From Scomber scombrus (taxonomy: Eukaryota > Chordata > Actinopteri > Scombriformes > Scombridae): a DNA stretch of 64,000 nt. The translations under genes and the position numbers were made by a program. This document shows positions 1-64,000 of this stretch, piece after piece. Under the pieces are notes generated by a model. It searched no databases, was not told the DNA's origin, and worked only from the letters and a program-made list of their open reading frames with translations. Each line of letters begins with the position of its first letter. Within the stretch, counting starts at the first letter, position 1. The DNA is taken from positions 23,500,507-23,564,506 of the forward strand of contig NC_084977.1 in NCBI RefSeq assembly GCF_963691925.1, in the 5' to 3' direction.

Positions 1-396
1 TGTACACTATATTTACTCTCCACCATTTCATTTGAGTGTCTGAATTCTGAGTGTGAAATGTAAATATTATGTTGTGCCCACAGTTATTCCTACAATAGAC
101 TGAAGATACTGAACCTATGAAGCTATTTTCTGCTAAAAATCACACAATGCAATGTTCCACCTTTAATTTAATATGCAAAAATTACTGTTGTGTGCCTCTA
201 CAACTGCAACTGATGACACAAAATGATTAGGATTCACAAGCGATTTTATTACACACTATTGTGTAAGCTATGGGGTGTTTAATATTAAGGGAGGAATAAA
301 TGAGTAAATGAGGGAATGATTTTGGACACAGCTCAGGTTTGAGCTCAGGCACTTGTAAGTCGTATGGCACAGAGAAAAACTGTGTGAAAAACAAAC
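1..396. other. Part of hmcn1 intron 39
   Basis: AT-rich intron sequence between the Ig18 half-exon and the left edge. I see no exon, RNA or repeat in it. Confidence 0.6.
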
Positions 397-53739
<53,343 letters not shown>

Positions 53740-54210
53740 TTCAGATCCAAGAATCTACTCAAGAAAAGTTTTTGGGTACTTTTTTCTCGCCAGTCGGAAC
53801 CTCAGGGTGAATCTCGATACATAGGCAGAGACATCGGGCTCTCAAAATTGACTAAAACTATTTAGAAATGTCTACAAATTTCACAGCATTAGCCCTCAGA
53901 AGGAATTGCTCGTTGGTGCTGCTGCTGTTTTCATGCACCTCTCTGGTTTCTTCTGCAGTTTCTGCGCGCAGGAGTTGCAGCCTTTCACCTCTCCTTCAGC
54001 TCGCTTTCTGAGGTCCCAGCAGCTCAGTGTCTGTTCTCCTATGTGAGGGATCTGCAGTCAAGAGCCCTTGTTCAGCTCTGTCACACAAAGACCACCTCTC
54101 AGCTGGGTAGAAAGTCTCCAAGGCACAAACTACCCCATACAGAGAAGAGGGGCTCTGATTGGCTGAGATTTTTTGAGATGACTTCGAGAGACCCCCAAGC
54201 ATAAATAGTT
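53740..54210 (-). promoter_or_regulatory. hmcn1: hmcn1 5' leader and proximal promoter region (inferred)
   Basis: The stretch next to the start codon carries, on the minus strand, an in-frame stop at 53755-53757, a CAGCTG E-box (54100-54105) and an inverted CCAAT box (ATTGG on the plus strand at 54158-54162, in the NF-Y-like context AGCCAATCAG). An A/T-rich TATTTAT lies at 54201-54207. There is no clear TATA box at a plausible distance, so the transcription start cannot be placed. The limits are approximate. Confidence 0.35.
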
Positions 54211-55330
54211 TTATCAGTAATTACAGCGAATCACAAACAGCTGCAATGCTATACACATCATCATGTATCCCATTATCGAACATAAATGTGTAACTTTGAG
54301 GGGTTGAAATGCCAATAACCCACTTGCTGCAGACACTACATTATCAGAGAAATACTGTTGAATCTGAGCAAATTACACGCAAATTATTGGGAGAGAAATC
54401 AATGTATACCCTAAAATACTAACATAGAAAGTAATAAATAGTTTGAAATACTGAACAATACAATTACAATGCATGAATCAAACAAGAATGAGACCAGAAT
54501 AATCAGAAAGTACTTATCCACTTATTTTGAGCTCTCTATTGCCATCTAGGGGATGTAATATGACCCTACACCATTTTTCCACTAATTCACATTTTGGAAC
54601 TTTTATTCATACTGTGTACAAATTATAATGTGATAAACAGTCTTAACTGGGATACATTTCAACACCACTCCTTATTGCAAAATAGCAGTAGACATGCTGT
54701 AAGTTTGATATAAATGTGGCAAAAGCAAAATCACTCAAAGCCACCAGCAAGAACAATGACAGCATAACACTAGCAAAGGGGTTTGCAAATGTACAAACTA
54801 TAATATAAAAAACAGAAAAAATGCTGACACAAATATTTAAGTAAATATCAATTAATAAAGGGATTTCATGTTTAATTTGTTGTCAGTGTTTTAGCACTTT
54901 ATATTATGACAAATGTCAAATTTCTCTAATTTGACAAAAAAACAACAACCCACAAACATACTGTATGTTTTGTGTTGCAATATGAGATTAGAGTTGTCAT
55001 TGATCATATGCATATTCTATTATTATAAAATAATGAAACTACTACATCATGGATTATCTTAAAGCGTTTTGGGAGCATTAGCCATTCAGTTTTTGCTGTT
55101 TCACAACTTGCTTCGATTAAGTTCTATTTGATAGAAACAAAGAATAAGAATTAGGGAGAAAGTAACATTAGATACACAGGATGATTTGTTTGGAAATGAT
55201 GGTACTGCCTGATTATGAAGACCACTCCAAGGAGAAGCATCTATATGTTATTTGTGTTTTTTAGTTTTAATTTCTAGTTTATATATCCTGGGCCATTAGA
55301 CCTCATACATTTTTATATAAGCACTGTGTG

Positions 55331-55399
55331 AAAAAATATTATACTCTAAAACCATATCCATAATATCTATTCATATGGTTTTAGAGTATAATATTTTTT
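55331..55399. repeat. Perfect 27-bp inverted repeat (hairpin)
   Basis: Arms 55331-55357 and 55373-55399 are exact reverse complements (AAAAAATATTATACTCTAAA and on, to ACCATAT), with a 15-nt loop. The flanks (GTGTG and CCCTG) do not pair. A/T-rich and without coding potential. Confidence 0.95.
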
Positions 55400-58300
55400 C
55401 CCTGAAAATGTTTTCAGTGGTTGATTCCTCTACATGCATATTTTGTTCTCAGTTCTTTTCAATACTAAACTGCAAACAATTATCCTACTCTGGCGCTAGG
55501 GGGAGCTACTACACCATTGACATCTCATACAGAATAAGAGCAGGTCTATTAAGAATGGATTAGAACATAGGGACCAGAAACAGACTTTGAACAAAGATGA
55601 CTCATGAATAAACAAAGACAAGTAAAAGTGAAGCGATAGAGAACATAAAAATCATAGCAGTAGCCTATATCAAAATACTTGTGATTTTTGGTTGAGAAGT
55701 GAAGTGTAGGAATTTTTAAAGGGAATTTTACTATGGTTTTACTGGAGGATGTGGATGGAAAGTTGCATGGAAATATTCAAATAAGAATCCAAACCTTATT
55801 AACCAAGATACATTCAAATGATGTAGGAAGAGAGCATCTGCTGCTGAGACTTTTGCATGGCAAACAAATAAAGCTTTGTCGAAATGCACCATAACAAATC
55901 AAGCATGCAGGCAGTGATTACGCAATAGATTTCTGAACATAAATAAATCACATCTCTTCAAAGCTGAAATAACAGGGGTTAGAGGTACAACATGTTCCTA
56001 ACAAGCTTATACATGGAAAAAATATATATTAGATGGATTAGTAACACGCTGGCTTACAAGCTAATTGCCTGTGTGTCATTTCTCACAACTCTTTGGGCAG
56101 GTTAACATTATGATTGACTCATCTCAAAGCAATCTGAGGAAGTGGATATGCTGAAATACTGTGAATTCACACTTGCTCCTGCGTGCTTCCCTGGAAATAA
56201 GGTGGAGGCGTACTGTAGATAATCTGTACAAGAAGTGTATCTACACATGCACACATGCACACTATCACATGCTAACTGAACATTGTTTGAGTTCATCAGG
56301 AGTTGGTACATGTGTTTACACATCACTACCCAGTTCAGCAGATAGACTTAAAATTTTAATTAACTTTTATGACCTTTTGACTATAAAGTGTCACCAATTA
56401 AATTTAAAAGACAGTATAAATACTACAGTGGAATTTGAACAGTTTGTACCAACAGAGTATTTGGACACTTGGCACAACACTGTACAAAGGCAACAACAGC
56501 TCTGATCCAAAGACAGTGATTCACTTAGTTGACATGTATAGGCATTGATCTTGTGTTATTCCACCAGCTCCACATCTTGCGTTATTATTGACTTTACAGA
56601 TTACCTTGTTTGACAGGTTTCATTGGTTTCATTTTCTGTAAATCCACAGTATAGTCTGTTGATTATGTTTCCTATGGGTTTTCCTTTTGTTGTTCAAAGC
56701 TGCTGTTTGTCCTCCAGTGTCTGTTAATGTTTTAATGCAAAAATCAAAAATACCCGTGTTTTGGCAAGCAGGTTAACTGACAAAACCAAATAACCCAATT
56801 AGTCTTGCACAATTTCACTTTCCATTGCACAAACGTGAATAGTCAAGACACAACTTTCACAAACTGACATTTAGCTTTAGTATACCAGCAGTTTCTAGGT
56901 GAAACGATGAGAAATGGAGGACAGGGAGGAGAATTCAATATAATTGTAATCCTACTTTAACTGCACACTTGTTTTCAGAGCAACAATGAAGCAACAGCGC
57001 AGCTGCTACATAGCTGCAAGACTTGAAATGCTGCAGTACAAGTTATAGAAAGATGGTGGGAGGATATTTCTTCTGTGGCTAATAATGAGTTATGACACAT
57101 ACTTTAACATGCACTGGTAAATGGATAGTATATATAATACAGCCTCTCTACATTGTGAAAAAAAAATAGAAAACTTGAGGTGAGATGTTAGAAGTTTTCT
57201 TTCGCTAAACAAAGTTCAATCTCCCTGAGGATTTCATTCGTTTTTAGGCTAGAAGGAAGAAAAGAAAACCATATCTAAAACCAGAATAGTACATGCTCTT
57301 ACAGTTACTTTTTCAGTCATATGCACTTGTCTTGTGACTACTAACTTCTAGAAATGTGAAAATTACATTTTGTTGCCCTTTCCTTTTAAATGTTCTAATT
57401 AAATAACAGTCTTGCAAAATAAAGATGATGTACTGGCATAAAAGACAAAGTCATAGAACCATTATGGAAAGGAGAGGATATCAAGACATATCAATGACAC
57501 TGCCATATTTGATGTCACATACACAAAAGCTGTGGAAGTCAGAAAAATGCTGTTATACAGTATTTATTGGTAATTAACTGAGTCGTCTGTCACTGTAAAC
57601 AAAAGAAGTGAGAGGAGAGCTGAGGTAATGACAGGATGGAAAGAGTTTGAAAATCAGGCCAGAATAAACAGTTTCACATCACTAACTTTCTCCTGCCTGC
57701 ATTGCTTCTAGCAGTCAGTCACGTCTTTGTTTGTTCTCTGCTTTCTTTCACTCAATAGTTTTTAAAAATACCCAGGGGAAACCGACTAGAAGGTGCTAAA
57801 AGTCATTTCTACAAACCATTTGAGCCACATGAAAGGGTGTCTTTTTCTGTGTGTGTGTTTCTGCTTGTGTTGTATTTTTCTATAGCTGGTAAAGTGCAAA
57901 TTATTAGCTGCTGAGTGCAGGCTCACAGGACAGGCATGACTGTCGCATATAAACACCAGCCTCTCTGTCTCCCAAACAAGATCCACATGACACATGGACT
58001 CCATCCCTCCAGTAAGCCAACCAGAAAGCCCGCCCTGGGGCCTGGTGCTCTGTTGCCCAACAGACCTAATCCCCGGGCTTACTGCCTCTCATCTCTGTAA
58101 AGTCCATCTTTTGTGGTGAATACAACTCATCTGGCCAATGAAGCTCATTGGTTGTGCCCATACACACCAACATACCCTTTGTAATCCCTCTCCATTCTTT
58201 CTTTTTCTCTCTCCCTGACACTCTGGGTCTCTCGCTTTCATAAACACGTACTGTACAGTAAAGACGAGGGTAACCACGCGAATACCCGCATTTGTGTACA

Positions 58301-60231
58301 CAAACAATTGTCCCTATTCTCTCACTCTCTTCCCTCTCACCCACCCCAAAGTAACACAGAAGCTGTGATGAAAAGATGTCTTTGTTCTTTGGCTATTTTT
58401 ATCAAGACTTTATAAATATTAAAAAACGATTGAAAAATGAGAATGAAATGAAGAAGAAACAGCAGACATGTGCATCAAGGAAAACAACATTAAAAACTGA
58501 ATTTAATTCAGTGGAAATGTAACACACTTCAAAATTGATTGCTTCAATCGTCTGTGACTTTGAAGGCACAAAACACTACCAACCTTACACAATGAGAACT
58601 GAGGACGTCTGACTTCTGAAAACTGCAGACAGACTGCAGTTGTTCTTCACTCTGTGTAGTTGGGTGATAATGAAACAGACAGACGAGGAAAGAAGAAGCT
58701 TCTCTCTGTCTGTCAGACTCAGATTTAACTGGATCAGGCTAAATACTGCTGCCTGAATACCTCATTTCATTGTTTCTTGTACCTTTCTCCGTCTCTCTCT
58801 TTACTCTGGCCTCTGGTGCCATTTGGTCTGCACATTCCTCCCCTTCAAAGTTACTGTTAGTGCTGATCACATAGTTAAGCGCTCATTCATGCTTTGTTTG
58901 TTACAGTCCTGGAGCACAGATTTTTGCGAGAACAGTGTGCGTACGTGTGTGTGTCTGCGTGTGTGTTTGTGAGCATGTGAGTGTTGTGGGTGTGTCAAAG
59001 AGTGAAAGAGAGACACATAGAACAAGGGTGAGAGAAGCGTGAAGAGCATACTATAGCTTAGCAAGGACAAGAATTGAGACCTATGGTAACCCCTGATGGC
59101 TCATTTACATTTGAAAATGCACCTGTTTGTTCTGATTCATTGCTGCCGTCGCTGATTTGGTTGCCATGGTCACAATTATGTGTTTATTGCAAACAGGCCA
59201 AGTAAGACAATAGGATGATTAAGCCATTTACTGTACGTGATTATATAAAGTGAATCTCCCTCTAGTGATTTGAGAAGAACAGAACAACATGACCTCCATC
59301 AACAACTGACTAATGCAATTGCAACTGAATAATCCACATATTATTAAAATTACAACAATGTAATTGCACACAACATAAATGGAGAATGAATCTTAAATAG
59401 GATATATCCTTCCTTGCTTGACCATATCAATCACATTACTACCCAAACAATTTGTGTGTGTACCAAACAACACATTTTTTTCTCCTTACACCAATATGTT
59501 GTTTTTAAAAAAATGTATGTTTTGTTTTCCCTTTTTTATTTATTTTCTTCCCTTGGTCTCATTAAATGACTTAAATCTAGGTTAAACTTTAAAAGGTATG
59601 TTTAATTGATTGATTAATTGATTTAGCAATAAAAATAACCAATAAGCACTACCATCTTGCTCAAAAAAATCACAATATATTTCCAAAACTGGAGATATGT
59701 GGTTTCACAAAAGCAACAGTTACACATTGAAGTAAAGTAGAGCCAAGGCAGCTGGCTAACTGAGGATGCTCAGTCAGTGCAGCTTTCTGAGGACAGTGTT
59801 TGTCAGAAAAATCGCAGACAAATCCACCTACTATAATCCCACTACAAATGCATACACAGTAATACCAAAGCTGTTAGGAGGATGTGATACTGTCTGTGTT
59901 CCATACTACTGTAACATTTACGTGTGTAGGGGAATTTGGGTCTGTCATATGACTTTCTATCTGGGTAATTACAGCATCCCCACTTTACTACTGCAAAAAG
60001 GACCAATTGAACTGTGGCAACTGGCTATTGTCTGTCTGCAGCACCCGATAAACCAGGGTAGAAAACAGAAGAAAAAAACAGACGACTCTACTGAATTGTC
60101 TGTTTTTTTTTAGTCTAGTCCATTCATGTTCTCTCTGCCTCTTGTATCCTTCTTAACATGGTTTTTGACGTCACTCTTTCTGTCAAGCACATGTCATTTT
60201 CATGTCTTCATTCTTCTTCTTTTCCATCCAA

Positions 60232-60234
<3 letters not shown>

Positions 60235-60328
<94 letters not shown>
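60235..60328 (+). repeat. (GT)n microsatellite
   Basis: About 47 uninterrupted units in the upstream region. Confidence 0.98.
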
Positions 60329-60330
<2 letters not shown>

Positions 60331-63300
60331 AGTGAGAACTTCGTCAGGGGACAGAAGAACAGTGAAGCATTATGCAAGACTGGGCAATGATGATAACAAT
60401 GAAGGGACGTGCCATAAATAATTAAATGAGAGAGGAATGGTGGGATGGATGGAGGGATGATGCAGAATGGGAACAGATTTAAGTTGAAGAGAATAAAATA
60501 ATAGCTTAGAGAATCGGGAGAAGGAGGGCGTATACGACAGATGAGTGTATTACGCAATGAATATACACAGTGTGTATTGTTTCACGCTTGTCTTTTCCTC
60601 TTCTTTTCATGCAAACATACACTCAAGAACATAAGCAGTCAAATTCAATTCACACACACAAATACACAAAACAAAAATTAGACAAACACGCACATGCAAG
60701 AATATTATGGGAAAGATGACTTTATCTCCTCCCATGCAGCCCTTTTCTCAAAACACTGCCTTGACCTTATCCAGCTGAAGGAACTCTTATAATCACAGTT
60801 GATTTTCTGCAAATAAAGACTCAGACTCATGTTTTCTCCTGACAGAGGGCACCTGTGTGTGAATCAGGCATCTTGAGTGTGTGTGTATGCATTTGTGTAT
60901 GTTTGTGTGCTGAGGGACATTATGTCTTCACTCTGTTTCCCAACACAGGGAAGCATCGGTCAAAAAATAGACACATTTCATCAGAAAATCTCACTTCCCA
61001 TGGCCTTGAGGAAGCTGACTCGTGGATGACTCTTACATAAGAGCATGGAGAAAAAATGTCAGGCCTGCATGTTTGAAAATTCTGGCTTTTTATTTTATTT
61101 TATTTTTTGCAGTTGAACAGAAACATAATAAACAACTGAGCATGCAACACATGGTCTGTAGATAATACAAGTGAAACAAAAGGTTGATATTACTTGTGGA
61201 AAATATTGTTAGTTCAGTCTTTTAATAACATCCTTTAAAGTTTGACTGTGAGCAAAGTCAGGAAGTAGTCCATATAATATGTGTACATTGTTCCTCTAGT
61301 TATGTGGAGTTCCCACCACATATTTTCCTGCAGCCTCTCAACTGTAGTGTCGATAGGAACAAAGCAAAATGAACAAGCTGTCCAATTTAATGTGTATCTG
61401 TTTGAATAATTCTCTACATTCAGGTATCTAATGAACAAATTGTTTTAAATTACTATTCATGAAATTGATCATGAACATCATACACATTCACTAGGGGGAA
61501 AAAAAGAAAAGAATCTTATGTTAAAGTAGAGTCTTTTTCAGGATTTTTGCATACCTCACCCAGCATTTACCATGTCTGACAGGCCCAAACGACATTACCA
61601 GTAACTAAGATTCATTATAGATTCAAGAATAGACTCCCCCAGCAAAGACAGAGAAAGACACAAGTCTATGATCTGGAAAGTATAACAAACATTTACCATG
61701 TAATGCTGTGCAGAATATCTGTACGTACAGTTAATGCCAATGACATTTAAAGGTTTTAAAACCGAAAAATTGGTTGGTGACCACAGTTATCCACAAAAGT
61801 CAAAATCATAGGATAAAACTACATGAGGTTACTTGTCAATCTGTGTATCATTAGGTGTCAGAATTAACAACTGTAATTTTTAGTGAAGGTATATGCCAAC
61901 ATTAAACGTCATAATTTCAGTTGAAATCTTTTAAAGCCAAAAATGTAAGCTACCTGCATCTGCTAGCCTATGCTAATGAGTTAACTGGATCAAAACTGCT
62001 CCACTGAAAGCAACTTCTACTGTTAATTGTTGTCAGTTATTCACATCAGATGGTTGGGATAGGAATAAAATGTGACCAAAAACACCATGTGAAATTCTAT
62101 TTCTCTTGGGGCTGTCCTATCATGTGTGTTTTTAAATAGCACACCTGCTTGTGAGTTTTCACGAGGAACCCATTAACCTTGGTGGCTGTTAAAGATTGCT
62201 GCTCTAGACTGTTTTGACAAATGTGTAAGAAAAATCCATAAAGTTAATGGAAAACTAGGATGATTGGCCTTAATAGTTCTGAGGGGAAAAAAGGGAAAAC
62301 TTCAATGGTTTCACCTTGTTTACACCTGATGGTCTCAAGTCTAGCCATAAAGTATGTAACATTTATCTCAATGGTGTACAGGGAGATAAATACATAAATA
62401 ACTTTATTTTTCTTGATATAGTTTATAATGCAATATAATGATTCTGTGTTATTTATACCATGGGGCTTGACACCCATCTAATTGGTCATTCTTTCAGGTC
62501 ATCTGGTTGTTGAATAATCCATCAGTTCCTGAGAAATAGGCCAATCAAATCAGTTTCTTGGAAAAACAAACATGCAAAAATTCACCACAGACACAGACAC
62601 ATACTCACAGAAGCACGCTTAAACACTATCATACATTAAATAAACATGCTGTAAAATAAAGCCCACACATACTTGAACATTCTGTATTTGTAAGACAAAT
62701 TTATATTCCGACCTTGTGGTACCACAGAAACTCACGTGTAAAGGTACAGGTTTCAGATTACTAATATACTTCACCATGGTAACAGTGATGTAGGCAAGTG
62801 CAGATTTATCTGTAGGGAGAGGCATATTGACAAGGTCACTGCAGGTTTTCTTAATCAGACTGACTGCTGCATGTGAGTGTGTGTGCTAGTGGGCCACTGT
62901 ATACTGAATGTGTGTATGCTGAATGTGTGTGACAGATTGCCTCATATCCTAGTGACACAGGTAACCTATGATATCTGCTGTTTTCTTTTCTAAATGCAGA
63001 TAATCTGACAAAAAAAAGAAGTCGTTATTGTAGTAGTACAAAGCGCTGACTACACTGGAGGGGATTGTTACAGCAATAACATTCATACAGTGGTACCAAC
63101 ATATTCAGCCTTCCCCTCCATGGTATAGAGGTGCTATACTGTATATCAGCACTGTGACCTTGGTCATCAATGAAACTTAAGGATTTATTTCTGAACTGGG
63201 TCTGTGCCTATGCTGTACTGTGAACACAGTGCATGTGCACTCACCTGGGAAAGGCATGTGATGAGAGCATCATATCACAGCAATGTATTTAATGTATTAT

Positions 63301-63472
63301 TCTTCCTTTCTGTGACACTATTTCTTTTGCTCCTATCATTTATCTGTCACTTACGGACAACTTATGTCTATGATTATACATTAGTATAATTTTGTCCTCT
63401 ATCAGCTACACTGCTGTCATCTCACCCCCTCTCCTCTTAACACCATCTTCCTCTACACAAACTAGAATTTAT

Positions 63473-63725
63473 TAGCCATGCCGTGACCCTAGGAATGGCA
63501 ATGTTAATCTGTCGGTCTGTCCTTCATTTGCCTAAACCTAATCACTTGCAGGGTTCAGGATGCAAACTTGAGTCTCTGTTGAGACTGTGACTTCAGAACA
63601 TGCAATGTTGTGTATGAATGTCATTTCTAGGAGTTGAGGTATTGAGTCCCCCCCAGGATGAGTTGTAATAACTTTGGTGATCCCTGAATTTTCATCTAGT
63701 GACATTATCAGGTCAAAATTAAAAT
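63473..63725 (-). repeat. Teleost interspersed repeat, second diverged copy, opposite orientation
   Basis: CCATGCCGTGACCCTAGGAA, TGGCAATGTTAA, CTGTCGGTCTGTCC, and later GGATGAGTTGTAATAACTTT with GGTGATCCCTGAATTTTCAT. The reverse complement aligns with the 7600-7640 part of the first copy (TCAGGG, TCACCAAAGT, CATCC). The middle is not recognisable. Confidence 0.6.
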
Positions 63726-64000
63726 TTTGAGAGCAAACTCTCTTAAGAGAACACACACAACAGACTGGGCAGCTAAGCTGTTTACCCTGTGGGCTGCGGT
63801 CATCAATTCTGCAGCATCCGTTGTGCAGTTAGAGGTTAGAAAATTCCATTTTAGCCAAGCTGGTGCAAAAAGGGGGTTTCTTGATTTCTCTTACCCTAAG
63901 CACCGAAATGTACGACTCACTAGCACTAACGGAAAAACAAATACTATTTTATTAATCCACTTTCCCTGAATTTAAGAGGAAGTGATGGCAACTGTGACGT

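Larger units (their letters stand above)
54211..64000. other. Region upstream of hmcn1, no gene recognised
   Basis: 9.8 kb of A/T-rich sequence with no open frame that resembles a protein. It holds the hairpin at 55331-55399, the (GT)n array at 60235-60328 and a fish repeat at 63473-63725. Distal enhancers of hmcn1 or of a gene to the right could lie here. Confidence 0.6.

Noticed and set aside
53996..54202. 68-codon minus-strand open frame upstream of hmcn1
   Set aside because: Possible upstream open frame if the leader reaches that far, but there is no domain and no evidence of the transcription start; not called as a gene.
54201..54207. TATTTAT (minus strand) as the hmcn1 TATA box
   Set aside because: It lies upstream of the CCAAT box, the wrong order for a standard promoter, and there is no start-site evidence.
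59766..60113. 115-codon open frame on the plus strand in the upstream region
   Set aside because: No recognisable family, no splice or promoter context, and composition like the surrounding A/T-rich sequence.

Overview
The window is a piece of a teleost fish genome, probably a percomorph. The evidence is long (CA)n/(GT)n and (GA)n microsatellites, mostly short introns, copies of an interspersed repeat I know from many bony-fish genomes, and a protein that tracks vertebrate hemicentin-1 domain by domain. It is dominated by one gene on the minus strand: the 5' part of hemicentin-1 (hmcn1). I placed 39 coding exons between 53739 (start codon) and 397. They join in one open frame of 6141 nt (2047 codons), and every exon boundary has a GT donor and an AG acceptor. 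The gene runs off the left edge inside its 18th immunoglobulin (Ig) domain.

Layout, in transcript order (right to left). 64000-53740 holds no recognisable gene: it has a (GT)n tract, a perfect 27-bp hairpin and a diverged fish repeat, and then the promoter and 5' leader next to the gene. Exon 1 (53739-53484) encodes the signal peptide and the start of the von Willebrand factor A (vWA) domain with its metal-binding motif. A 16.6-kb first intron follows. Exons 2-8 (36840-27029) complete the vWA domain and the hemicentin-specific linker. Exons 9-39 (26921-397) encode Ig1 to the first half of Ig18. Ig2, Ig9, Ig13 and Ig14 are single-exon domains; the other complete domains are split over two exons. 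Every intron that separates two Ig domains is phase 1.

Introns hold the remaining features. An intact tRNA-Ser(AGA) gene lies in intron 32 on the opposite strand. A 561-bp foldback element next to a (CA)n array is in intron 17. A Tc1/mariner-like palindromic miniature element is in intron 1. Two C-rich tracts could form G-quadruplexes in the hmcn1 pre-mRNA. A 20-bp tandem duplication repeats the 5' splice-site motif of exon 15.

Functionally this is one transcription unit for a very large secreted extracellular-matrix protein (about 5600 residues in human), plus a small RNA polymerase III gene nested in it. I found no operon, CRISPR array, viral gene or new multigene system. The points most worth checking concern splicing (tandem donors, an ambiguous junction, intron classes) and small palindromic elements.
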